From Distichodus sexfasciatus (taxonomy: Eukaryota > Chordata > Actinopteri > Characiformes > Distichodontidae): a DNA stretch of 64,000 nt. Made by a program: the position numbers and the translations under genes. Of this stretch, positions 47,624 through 57,874 are shown piece by piece. Location of the stretch: assembly GCA_032718565.1 (NCBI GenBank), contig JAVGVS010000239.1, positions 620,140 to 684,139 on the forward strand, read 5' to 3'. Within the stretch, counting starts at the first letter, position 1; every line of letters begins with the position of its first letter. The notes beneath the pieces are model-generated. The model was not told the origin of the DNA. It made no database searches and saw nothing but the letters and a program-made list of their open reading frames with translations.

Positions 47624-47735
47624 CTGCTCATCAGGTATCAGAACAGCAGGAGTGAACACCCGAAAGACAGGCTCCAGGTTTCCCTTCAGTAGGCACGAAG
47701 CTTCCTCAGTCCGGAAGGCAAACCTCTGTCCATGT
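47624..47735 (-). CDS. Penultimate exon of the same unnamed gene
   Basis: 112 bp between a TTACTCAG acceptor and a GTGTGTG donor, ending in phase 0, which matches the next exon. It encodes HGQRFAFRTEEASCLLKGNL and VFRVFTPAVLIPDEQ. I do not recognise the domain. The two exons give about 125 uninterrupted residues with consistent splice sites, so a real or recent gene is likely. The upstream exon is not in the 200 bp before the Tc1 copy. Confidence 0.6.
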
Positions 47736-47859
47736 CTGAGTAATAGAATTACATCACTTACACTACACAAACATAATATTTCAGTATCTCAGTGTGTTAT
47801 CAATAATGTTTATACCATTGTATGCAAAACATCTCCAAAAGCTGAAAGCTAAATTAATG

Positions 47860-48953
47860 AAATATCACCCTAAAAACATGTAAAAGCATTTTAAATTTCA
47901 GATGCTTGAAATCTTCAGTTTCTCTCATTTGCCAATGTAACCCGCCTTTATATGTTACGCCGAAGTTTCTGTCCTGTTGCATCACCCAGCCTCTTCTGAG
48001 CTTCAGTTGACAGACAGATATTCTCACATTATCCTGACGAATTTGCTGATGAATTTGGGAATTCATTTTCCCCTAAATGATGGCGAGTTGTTCAGGTCCT
48101 GATGCAGCAAAACAAGCCCAAATCATGATGTTCCCGCCACCATACCTTACTGTAGTAGTGCTCTTTCGCAAACTTCATGCGTGCATTAATGTTGTTTTTT
48201 GACAGCAATGGCTTCATTCTTGGTGGTCTGCCATGGACTCCTTTCTTGTTCAGTGTTTTGCATATTGTTGATTCATGAATACAGATGTTAGCCAGTTCTA
48301 ATGACTTCTTCGAGTCATTCGCTGTCACTCTAGGGTTCTTCTTTACCTCAAAGATGACTCTGCGTTGTGCTCTTGGGGTCATCTTGGCGGGGCGCCGACT
48401 TCTAGGCAGAGTAGCCACAGTACCAAATTGTCTCTATTTATAGACAACTTGCCTAACAGTAGACTGATGAATATGTAAAATCTTTGAGATGACTTCGTAA
48501 CCCTTTCCAGCCTTAGGTAAATTAACAATTCTTGATCGAAGGTCTTCAGACAGCTCTTTTGTGTGAGGCATGATTCCCATCTGGATATGCTTCTTGTCAA
48601 AAGCCCAAACTCAAACTTTTCAGTGGTTTTTATGAACCAAAGTCATTTCAAGCCAGACCCCTGAACTTGTTTCATTAGATGGACTCCAGGTGTGCTAAAT
48701 TCTGACTGCAATGAGCTTTTTAAAAAGTTATTAGCTCGGGGTTCACTTACTTTTTCCAACCTTCAGTTTCACAGTTTGAATAATTTATACAATATGGTCA
48801 AAAATTCTCTGAAAATCTGTGTATCTTTAGTTATTGGACACTGTTTGTTTATTATAGTGACTTACATGAAGATACAACTGTGTTTTATATGGGATTTAGA
48901 CCTGAATATAGAATATTCCAAGGGGTTCACATACTTTTTACTTTGACTGTATA
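47860..48953 (-). mobile_element. Tc1-like transposon, central part deleted
   Basis: The right end is ACTTTTTACTTTGACTGTAT (minus: ATACAGTCAAAGTAAAAAGT), a typical Tc1 terminus. Minus frames encode the paired-like DNA-binding half (48379-48600, frameshifted), then ATLPRSRRPAKMTPRAQRRV and KKNPRVTAND (48092-48418). DNA near 48100 has a degenerate NIMIWACFAA and then NSQIHQQIRQDNVR with KLRRGWVMQQD (about 47960-48066). The stretch with the first catalytic Asp is deleted. Located between the unnamed gene's exon and the Gypsy element. Confidence 0.85.
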
Positions 48954-49029
48954 TGGGAAATACCTATATGTAATTGTACATCTGAGAATGTTTTGGTGAA
49001 ATTCATATCACTTATTTTCAACTGCTACA

Positions 49030-49862
49030 ATCACAACCCCCCAGCCAGACAGGACCCACAAGGATGTTCGTTCTTGAGAAAACTCTTTCACTAAACTATT
49101 CAGTTCATCTGGTTCTCCACAAATACTAAGATCTTCAGCATCAAATGAATCAACCACTGACTGACTTTGTAGTGTTTCCTGAAGGGGAATGAAAGTCACA
49201 TCCAACAATAGGTTTCGATGCACAACTTTACACTGTGGCGTCTCTGATCTTGTAGACATGAGTCTTGGGGTTTCTCTCAGCAACCGTATACAACACAGCT
49301 TCCCACTTGTCCGCCAGCTTCTTCTTACCTCGTTCTCCTTTGTTGGGAGGCAACACACGATCCCCAATCTGTTTAGCATGGCCAACGACCTAGCACCCAT
49401 TCCATGTTTCTCTCATCTGGAAGGGCGTCTTTTATGGAGTACAAATGGCAGAACACTGGAGATGGTAGGATCCTGATGTTGGTGATCTTCCAGTTTGTGC
49501 AATGTAAGTGAAAACAAGGTGTCTTGACCAACTGGCTGAAGCTGTTGAACATGATGGACAAAACAAAGGGCTCTGTTCACTGCATTACTCTCCCAATCAT
49601 TGTGATGTAGCAATGCAGCTTTGACTTCAGATGAGCTGTATGAACATATGGAGTCCAGGGTAGGTTCAAATGGCTGGACCACCTGGAGATTTTGGATTCC
49701 AAGTTTAAAAGGGTCCTGTTCTTGTTTAGTGGCGGCTCCTCTAGCTTTCTGCACCAAATTGTCATAGGGCTCCTGAATGAGGCGTCTTCTGATAGAAGAA
49801 GCAAAGGGGTCATGACTGAAGACATCTGCAACAATGTTCTTTGAACCTAGGATGTACGTCAA
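49030..49862 (-). pseudogene. Gypsy RNase H end and integrase fragments
   Basis: 49413-49862 begins MTYILGSKNIVADVFSHDPF, the end of RNase H (normally NVVADALSR), and continues into the integrase N-region. Then, after a deletion near 49410, frameshifted text with QIGDRVLPPNKGERGKKKL and WEAVLYTVAERNPKTHVY matches integrase C-terminal domains. The catalytic core between them is deleted. Confidence 0.75.
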
Positions 49863-50319
49863 GTCAAAGTTGTAAGATGACAGCTTAGATGCCCACCTTT
49901 GTTTGTATGCATCAAGCTTGGGCTTGGTCAGTATATGAGTGAGCAGGGTTGTTATCAGTCCACACTGTGAAGTTGTGCCCTTTCAAACAGTGATTGAATT
50001 TCTCTGTGATACTCCACTTCAGAGCCATGAATTCAATGCAATAGGCAGGATATCACTGCTGGGACTTGCTGAGAGCCTAACTCACAAAGGTGATGGGGCA
50101 TGCCTTATTTTCCCCGACTGGCAGTTGTGATTACATGGCCCCTAGCCCGTCTGAAGATGCATCTACTGATAGGATGAAAGGCCTTGAAAAATCAGGATGA
50201 GCCAATACAGCACAGTCGAGAAGTCTATTGAAGGCTTCCTCACATGCTGGACTCCAGTCTGCAACAGTCAGCTTCGTGAACATACCAGAACCTCTCCCAG
50301 CCTTAGCAGGTCATTCAGA

Positions 50320-51753
50320 TCTCTTCTGACCTGCTATTACGGCAAACAGAGGCTTAGCGATAGCTGAACATCTAGGTATGAAGCCCTGATAGAAAAATAC
50401 CATGCCCAAGAAGGATTTAAGTTTTTTCACAGAAGGAGTGTGACCATCCTCCTCCATTATAGCATCTGAATGAAGCTGGACTGTTGCAGAGCCCTTGTGG
50501 CATTCGGTTATACTCATATAAACCTACAGGTGTCGTGAAGACAGTGTACTTTTTTATCCTCTTCGCACATGGGGATGTTATAAAACCCAGAGGTTAAGTC
50601 CATTGTGCTGAAGAAGACTTTGCCCCGAGAGCTGCAAGACAGTCCGCTTGGTGAGGAAGCAGATGGGCATCCTTCAGAGTTTATGCATTCAGCCACCTGA
50701 AATCTGTACAAATCCTTAGACCCCCATCCTTTTTCCAGACCATGACAAGAGGAGACGCATACTCACTGATGGATTTATGGATAATCCCTCTCTTCTCCTG
50801 AGCAGGAGGCACCCTCCTGTATGGCATGCAGAATGGATGGTCATCTGTTAGATGAATGCAGTGTATGATCTCACTGGCTTCACCACAGTCAAGTGGGTGT
50901 CTGGAAAATATGTCTCCATATTCTTCAATAAGCTCAATATGTTTTCTTTTAGACTGGTGGCTAGCATGGCATGAATTGATGTCAAGGTCACCCAAACCTA
51001 CGTAAGACAGCCTTTCTTTGAAGTTGGCCTCATTGGTAGCTGGTCTGATGACTTGTTCCTGCTTCCCACTCACCATCTCACAGAAACTCTGTTGGACATT
51101 GAGGTCCTCCACTGCAAGACAAGGTGAGACATCAGCAACTTTGGAGTTGCATTTTAGAGTGACTGGTTTTGAGGAAAGACTGGTCATCTTCATTGGCACC
51201 CACCGATCTCCCCAGATTGGTGTAATAACCTGACCAACAAGGATGTTTCTTGGTCTGGACCTAGAAGTGCTACTCTCCACAATAACTGTGCTACCTGGAG
51301 ACACTGGTACATTGCTGGGTAGCCTACCCCACACTAGATGTTCATGCTGAGGGAGAAGTGTGACAGCACGAGGCAGCTTCACAGCCCCGATCTTATCAGG
51401 GACCTCATTGCTCCTCCATCTGGTGGTACATGACATAATATCCAAAAAATGCTCATATTCAAGGTGTGAGTGTTTACGACTGGCAGATGCAAACATCCAA
51501 TAATCATCACTGCTTTTCATAGCATTAGGCACTTCAGAACATTTGAACCAATGATGAGCTCATCACGCTGGCCAGACACTACTAAGACAGGGACAATGTA
51601 TTTTACTCCACAGACAGTCAGTGTTGAGTCATACATGCACTTGGGATGGGTCTGCTTTCCTCCACAGCCAACTAGCATAATACATTCTGCTGACCGAGGT
51701 TCTTCCACAAGAGCTCCAGCTTCTCTGTGTAAACATTCTGCCTCCTCACTCAT
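50320..51753 (-). pseudogene. Gypsy protease and reverse transcriptase remnants
   Basis: 51517-51753 ends DELIIGSNVLK, the end of a retropepsin-like fold. 50681-51532 (283 codons) has the linker then HCIHLTDDHPFCMPYRRVPP and SPLVMVWKKDGGLRICTDFR, typical Gypsy RT motifs. 50514-50711 has FFSTMDLTSGFYNIPM with the A-motif aspartate. The polymerase core with the YxDD box is absent: a MPQGLCN-SPASF-like stretch jumps directly to the connection region (KSFLGMVFFYQGFIPR). Non-functional. Confidence 0.8.
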
Positions 51754-51989
51754 TGTGCAACCATGGACACAAAATCCAACATACCCTTCAGTTCAACCTT
51801 CAGTTCACCCTCAGCTGGGTGTAAAACAACTCACTGAAAGCAGGCACCTTTCCTGGTCCCTGGACCATGACTTGGTATTTTCCAGCAGGGCTGAACAGGT
51901 ATTAACATAGAGAAGCTCAAGATTTGACTCATTTGCATTGAGGGTTGGTTGTCCACCTCCCACACTTCCCCTCTCCAAGTGTGGGTGTC

Positions 51990-52184
51990 TTAGTTTTCTG
52001 GAACATGACTCTGGCCAGTGTTCGCCTGTCCCACCTGTCCCTGTCTTTGTTTATTGCAGTCTCTCTTCCACTGACCAGGAATGAAGCATGAGAGGCATAG
52101 ATTCTCTTTCCTCAGTGCATGATGGTGGAATGACTTATGACCACAGACCTGACATCTCTTTTTATGATAAGCCCCTTGAGGCAA
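51990..52184 (-). pseudogene. Gypsy zinc-knuckle segment
   Basis: KKRCQVCGHKSFHHHALRK followed by CLSCFIPGQWKRDC gives a Cys/His cluster like the Gag zinc knuckles, in the expected place between gag and protease but shifted in frame. Confidence 0.65.
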
Positions 52185-53040
52185 TCATCCGTGATGGTTC
52201 CAGCACAGGGGCTGCTACCTGTACATTCTGATGTGCCATCATGCGATCCAGCAAGCTGATCAAAGAATGCAGGCCATTCATCAAAAGTTGATGGGGTGGT
52301 CAGAGCAGGCTGGTTACAAACCGACTCTGCACCAGTCTGAGTTGTTGCAAGTGATGTTGGGGACAGTATGAGCTGCTGCGAGTGGGGGAATGTTGGTGCC
52401 TGGGAGAGGCATGGTGTGAGAGCATCTGCTGAGATTGGAATGAATGGAGCTGCTGTGGGTGACAGCTGAGGGGTATGTTGTGAGACTGTTGCTGAAGGTG
52501 AGGGTTGTGCGGCAAACCCTGAGGATGGAGAGAGCTGTGAGGTGGGACTACCCTGCTCTGGCTGGGACATCTCTACTCCCTGTGACATAACAGTCTGGTC
52601 ATGAATCACTGACTGTTTCCTTAGAACTTGAGTAACTGGTTGTATGCGAGCCCTGAGTTCCTGCTGGAAGCTGTCAACGTGTTCTTGAACCTCAGCAGTT
52701 GTCCACTCTTTAGCAGCCTTCATGCTGAGCCTGTTGAAGAGGATGGGGTCTGGACAATACTTGATGAACATCATTGACACTTCCTGTCCAGGGCCCTCAA
52801 CAGTATGTCCCTGCCTCACAGAAACTCTCATCAGCACTCATAAGCAATGTCAATGGCATTATTCAATCAAAGCCAGTATTCCATCACTCCCTCATGTGGT
52901 AGTGGTTTGGTATTGTAGCCATTTGTTGGCATAGAGGAGTAAGTCAAGTCACCAAAGTGCTGTTTCAGGATGTCAAAGATCAGTGCCAGAGTTTGGGATG
53001 GTTAAGTGATGGGTTGTGATGCAGTGTAACCTTAACTACA
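52112..53040 (-). pseudogene. Gypsy gag remnant
   Basis: The open part (52112-52837) encodes MLMRVSVRQGHTVEGPGQEV and SMMFIKYCPDPILFNRLSMK, then a long Ser/Gln/Pro-rich linker (SQLSPSSGF, ATVSQHTPQL), as in Gypsy Gag proteins. Upstream frameshifted text with HPKL-LIFDILKQHFGD continues to about 53040. The start codon is lost. Confidence 0.7.
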
Positions 53041-53068
53041 TTCTTAGCCTTCCCCATTAGCCTAGTTA

Positions 53069-53145
53069 TTTACATTTACATTTACAGTATTTAGCAGACG
53101 CTCTTATCCAGAGCGTCTGCTAAATACTGTAAATGTAAATGTAAA
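53069..53145. repeat. Perfect palindrome, 36-bp arms, 5-nt loop
   Basis: The left arm 53069-53104 (TTTACATTTACATTTACAGT...GCAGACGCTCT) is the exact reverse complement of 53110-53145; the loop is TATCC. The arm contains TTAGCAGACGCTCTTATCCA-type sequence that is widespread in fish. It interrupts the 5' LTR of the Gypsy element. Confidence 0.97.
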
Positions 53146-53528
53146 TGTAAATATATAAATATATATGGGAAAGATCTATATGTAATCGTACATCTGAGAA
53201 TGTTTTGGTGAAATTCATATCACTTATTTTCAACTGCTACACCAACACTTATCTCTGTGAAAAGGTTTGGAGTTGAGGTGCATAGACTGAGTGCATACTG
53301 CAACAAAAAGAAGTAAAAATGTAGCACATGGGGGCTAAATGCCCTGAAACTGAACCTAAAGCAATGCATTTTTACCATTAGCATGAAGATGTCTCAAGAA
53401 TTTCCTGAAGTCTGTAGAGGGAAGTTCTGGATAAATTGAGAATGCAGACTTTACAAGAATTATTTTAAAGTATGGATGTATAATAATACAATTCCACAAA
53501 TTCCACAATTACACCAGTTTAGACTTAC

Positions 53529-54335
53529 TTGAATGTCTTCTCCTGTCCACTCAGTCTGGGGCTTTGTGTTGATGGAGCTTACAATTTGTCTGGCAATGGA
53601 GAGAAAACAAGAACAATAACTTTAATCTGTAATTTAATGATCAATCACATAGCCTGGGAACGAGGCCATGCCCTAAATCCGTTGTGGTGTGCAGTTTTGG
53701 GTAGTGGTCCAATCAAGTCTAACCCAAGGACTTCTCAAGCTTCTTCCAGGTATGGGAAGTGCCCACCCCTTCCGGGTCAGACTCTATGTGCAACTCTGGT
53801 GGCAGCGCCACCTAGTGGATGGCATGGTACCTACAGCATAATAAATAGTACCTTAATAGAATGCAGAAGTGGGGCAACAGTCTTGATGAGATTGTTCAGC
53901 TGGCAGTGATGACAACATTTTACCTTAAGGAGAGAATTTAAAGAGAAAGAAATGACACAGGCATATCATTACAATCAACAATAAGACAAACAAATTCACT
54001 AAGACACTGAATAAATATGGTGGAAAATTGTGTTGTTATCCCATTAAGTTCACATACCTGTTTAAAACCAAGTGCATGTGAAAAATATACTAACATCTGT
54101 ACCAAAACATAACAGTCTCAATACATTACCCAATCTGTTACATCTTTACTCAATGTAGGCCAGTAATAGCCAGCAAGGACCCTGTTTTTAGTGCCCTTGA
54201 TCCCATATGGTTTCCAGTTCCAGGGCTATTGTGGCACTCCATTAAAAAAAGATCTTTTCTCTGCCCCTGACAGCACAACCAGGCGCATGCAACGCCTGCT
54301 CGGGCCAGTGTAGAAAAGCCTGTTGTCTAGATTTC
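53529..54335 (-). pseudogene. Intron-bearing GIN/Gypsy-like integrase gene fragment
   Basis: Exon-like pieces in order: 54130 to about 54335 encodes RRCMRLVVLSGAEKRSFF, then GIKGTKNRVLAGYYWPTLSK and DVTDW, ending at GTAATG. 53852-53923 encodes VKCCHHCQLNNLIKTVAPLL and HSIK, exactly 24 codons, between AAG and GTACTA. About 53700-53740 encodes VLGLDLIGPLPKTAHHNG. 53529-53589 encodes QIVSSINTKPQTEWTGEDIQ, ending at GTAAGT. The zinc-binding CHHC and the first catalytic Asp (DLIGP) are integrase features. Introns suggest a GIN-, KRBA2- or Ginger-type gene rather than a retroelement copy. One piece is degenerate. Confidence 0.6.
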
Positions 54336-54444
54336 TTTTTAAAAAGAAAAAAAGAACACATTTCAAAGCTCAAAGTAAAATGACATAAAGGCTAGCAATA
54401 TTCACACCATGTAAATTTACACTGAACACCGTTTAACTTCATTC

Positions 54445-56180
54445 AAGATTCAAGATTCTTTATTTGTCACATGCAAATTATACAGGTTGTCACGGTCCCA
54501 CCCGACTTGGACGGGACCGTATCACCGTGAACCCAGATAAGTGTCTGTTTTATTGTTTCTGGTCTTCTGGGTTCACTTTGGGTGGTGTGTCTGTGGTGTG
54601 TGTGTGTGTGTGCTCCTCATGTCTCCTCGAGTTAGTCTTAGCTTTCTGTGTTAGCTTGCTCCTCACTGTTGGGCTCTGTGTCTGCACTTCGTGCCATTCT
54701 AATTAGTCACTCTCTGTCTAGAGTGCACCATACTTCCTGGTATGTTGTCTGCACTGCGTGCTCCCTTTCCAGTAGTTTAACCCAAGTGTCTCCGAGTCTG
54801 TCTCCCTCATGAAATGTGTGGTTGTTCGTGTCGTGTTTTTGGTTTTCTTGTTCCTGCTCCTGTTCCTGCTCCCTTCTTCATTTGGATTTTGGACCCTTCC
54901 TGCCCTGTTCCCCTGTTTGGACTTTGGACCCTTTCGATTCTGGTTTGGTTTTTGTTCCTTTTTGAATTGCCCCTTTTTGCTTCTTTGTTTTCACTCCTCT
55001 TTCTTGTTTGCTCCCTGGGCTCGTGTTCCCCAGTGAGGTCCTCTTCCCCACTCCGATCCGGCGTAGCGCCGGGATCGCTTCAGTTTCGCCTCGTGGGTGT
55101 TTGAGGAGTGCAAGGCGCTCCTTCTCCTGGTTTCCCCACGGAGGCTCTCCTGTTTTTGACCACAGCCACGCTCACTGGGGGCACGAGCTCCACCCGTGTT
55201 TTGGACCTCAGTTTTTGCTACTTTAGTGGACTCTGTTTTGCCCTGCCTGTTTTTGTCTGGTTTCCGTTCTCCCCTAATAAACCTGTTTTTGTATGCCTGC
55301 ATTAGTGTCCTCATCCCCTTCCTGCAACCGCACCATGACACAGGTACAACATGCAGTGAAATGTATCCTGATCCGCTCTTTTGACTGTGCAATTTAGGCA
55401 AAGAATAAAAAATAAATAAATAAAATAAGAGATACAATATACAAACCTAAACTTAAAATAAGGTAATAGGAGAATAAAATAAAGATAAATAAATTATTTC
55501 TTATATTACAATAAGTACAAAAATCTGCAGACAGATAACAGGTGCAATGAGACTGTTTTTAAAGTATCTAGTGCAACTACACAGCAGTGAACAGTGAAAT
55601 GCTACACAGTAGCATTTTAGCAGACAGACAAGGAGTGTGTAATATTTTGGACAGTGAAATATGGCAGAAGTATAAGTGATTATAACAATATGGAATTAAG
55701 AGGCAGTGTGGAATGACAAATTAGACATTCAGAAAAAGAGACATGTCCTTGTTTAAAAAACAGATGGCCTGAGGATAGAAACTCCTCCTGAGTCTCTCTG
55801 TTTTGGCCATGGTGCGGAACCTTCTGCCTGATTTCAGAAGATAAAAAAGTCCATTTCCGGGGTGAGTCGAGTCTTTAACAATCCTAGTTGCCCTGGTCGT
55901 ACATCTCTTGGTGTAAATATCCTGCAGGGAAGGGAGAGCTGACATGCAGCAGCACTCTGCTGCCCGGATCACTCTCTGGAGGGCTTTCTGATCCTGAACA
56001 CAGCAGTTCCCGTACCAGGACAAGATGTTCTGTGTGACAATGCTCTCCACAGCGCCAGAATAAAAAGCTTTCAGAATGGTAGGGGAAACCCCAAACTTCC
56101 TCAGCTCTCTAAGGTGGTACAGACACTGCCTTGCCTTCTTGACTTGAACATTAATAATAGTCCATGTCAGGTCCAAGATC
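54445..56180 (-). mobile_element. LINE 3' half split by a solo LTR
   Basis: The minus ORF 55721-56176 (151 aa) encodes VKKARQCLYHLRELRKFGVS, FYSGAVESIVTQNILSWYG and SGRRFRTMAKTERLRRSFY, the C-terminus of the common fish LINE RT. The 3' UTR runs leftwards through the LTR to a TTGAATCTTGAAT tail at about 54445. The ORF is open, and less decayed than the 5.8 and 34 kb copies. Confidence 0.85.
54488..55340 (+). mobile_element. Solo LTR, 853 bp, 5-bp target duplication
   Basis: It starts TGTCACGGTCCC and ends GCACCATGACA (TG...CA with TGTCA/TGACA inverted ends), flanked by CAGGT at 54483-54487 and 55341-55345. An AATAAA (55276-55281) sits near the 3' end, as expected for R-U5. Pyrimidine-rich with long but meaningless frames on both strands. 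Inserted in a LINE 3' UTR. Confidence 0.88.
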
Positions 56181-56696
56181 CAAGATCATTCAACAAAACA
56201 AGTGCTATTATTTTTTTCTTCAAACAAACTCGTCTAGATAATTCACAAGATGATTGTCAGGGTTGTCAATCTTCCCGCACTACTAATGTTTTTTTTTTAA
56301 AATATAGGAGTCATTTTTTAATCCCTCCGTCTGAAACAAAATCTACACAATAAGTAATACTGTGTTTCCAACTAGTAAAATGCCACTTTATAAGACGCCA
56401 GTTTAAATGTGCAATTTAATCAGTATTTTTATTATATTTTGTTTTAGATTATAAATCTTCCAATAAAATAAATAAATAAATTAGATGCGTCAATAGTTGA
56501 TTTTATTAATCCACAAAATAAGCCTGCTGGTGAACATTAGTTGATGGAGTCTTTCACTGCCTTTCCATCACTAAAATGTTCATGATACAAGAATAAAAAC
56601 TTAATAAAAGATGTAGGTCGCTAGATGTACAATTAAATTATGCCATTATCAAACCAGTTTGGAAAGAACAAGGATCCATTTTAAACGCAATTCTAA

Positions 56697-57000
56697 GGTC
56701 TCAGCCCAGACCAAGGGAGGACTCCACCTCATCAGAAAGGCCATCTGACCAGGACTTCAGTTCTAGACCTTCACAATTACCCCAGACTACCAGATCAGCG
56801 TGACCAGAATTTTAACCAATCACATCCACATCACCTGTATTAAAGGACTTTCATTTACAACCATTCCCCACGAAGTATTGTTATGCCTAGTGCTAATTAC
56901 CAAGTGTTCTTTGCGTTTGCCTGCCTCCGTTTTGACCCTTGCTTTCTGTTTCTGCTTTCTTTCTGTCAACCTTGCCTTATGCCCTGTTTAAATTAAAATC
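56697..57000 (+). mobile_element. LTR fragment related to the 7740 solo LTR
   Basis: CTCAGCCCAGACCAAGGGAG, then CATCAGAAAGGCCATCTGAC, and TTTTAACCAATCACATCCAC track 7748-8090 with a few differences. Both termini are missing. Confidence 0.8.
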
Positions 57001-57286
57001 TCAGAGATGTACCATTTCCACTCTGAAAATTACTAATTGGATGAATTCAATGCAATTTTCCATCTAAAAAATGTGTTCTCAGTTAAAGTCATGTACATTG
57101 GTATAAAACAATGTTATGTTGTTTTAGCATGAATCAAATAATGTTCATTAGTAGAATATATTTCATTTGGCCAACTAATTTAAATTAACTAAGTGAAATT
57201 AGTTTCTGTTTTTATGCAAATAAAAATGTATTATTGATTTGAACATCAATAATAAATGTTCAATTAAGCTATTTTGATTTGTAATC

Positions 57287-57593
57287 TTGGCTGAGTGACA
57301 CAGTGGCACAATGCCTCACAGTAAAAAGGTCTCGGATTCCAGGACGGCAGTAGGGCCTTGCTGTGTGAAGTCCAAAAGCATTCAATATAGGTTAATTGGC
57401 AAATCTAAATTGGCCCCTTATGGTGTGAATGGGAGTGTGACTGTGCGAGTGTGCATGTGCCTTGCGGTGTGTTGGTGCCCGCCCAGGGTTTGTCCCCTGC
57501 CTTGCGCCCATAGTTCTCGTGATAGACTCTGGTCACCCCATGAACCCAGTTGAGATTAAGCAGTTCGGATCATGAATGAATGAATTAATAATT
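57287..57593 (+). repeat. Fish GGCACAGTGG-type repeat, decayed full length
   Basis: Starts with CTGAGTGACACAGTGGCACA, has CCTCACAGTAAAAAGGTCTC, TTAATTGGCAAATCTAAATT, GTGTGAATGGGAGTGTGACT, and ends in a GAATGAATGAAT tail. Related to 32811-32965. Confidence 0.7.
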
Positions 57594-57874
57594 CTGGTTT
57601 ATAACATACCAGCATCAGAAAAAATTTCAATAAAATTTACAGTTAAAACAGTAACGGAACAAAACAATGCAATCACCAGCCACAGTCTGTCCTCTTGACA
57701 CTATGTGCACGTGCACACTGAAAAAAAGAAAAGAAGCTCAAAAATTATGAAATAGAAATCAGCAGTCACAATTCACATAGTCCATAGTCTGTTTCAGTCA
57801 CAGTGTAAAGTTCAGAATGGAGAGGTGAGGCATTGCAAGAAGTTCCATTTTGTCACAATATGAAGATATTAATT

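Larger units (their letters stand above)
48954..53242 (-). mobile_element. Defective Gypsy LTR retrotransposon
   Basis: LTR starts are at both sides: TGTAGCAGTTGAAAATAAGT reads leftwards from about 49026 and from about 53242, giving roughly 75-bp near-identical LTR remnants. Between them, on the minus strand, are gag, a zinc knuckle, protease, RT, RNase H and the integrase C-terminus in Gypsy order. The 3' LTR is cut by the Tc1 copy; the 5' LTR is cut by a palindromic insert. Large parts are missing: the gag start, RT catalytic core and integrase core. Confidence 0.85.

Noticed and set aside
47163..47852. 229-codon plus-strand ORF
   Set aside because: It is the antisense shadow of the two minus-strand exons at 47250-47735 and has no similarity of its own.
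51470..51910. Plus ORF of 146 codons
   Set aside because: Antisense to the Gypsy protease region.
54814..55437. Long overlapping frames on both strands, one very Phe/Leu-rich like a membrane protein
   Set aside because: They lie within the 853-bp solo LTR and follow its pyrimidine bias.
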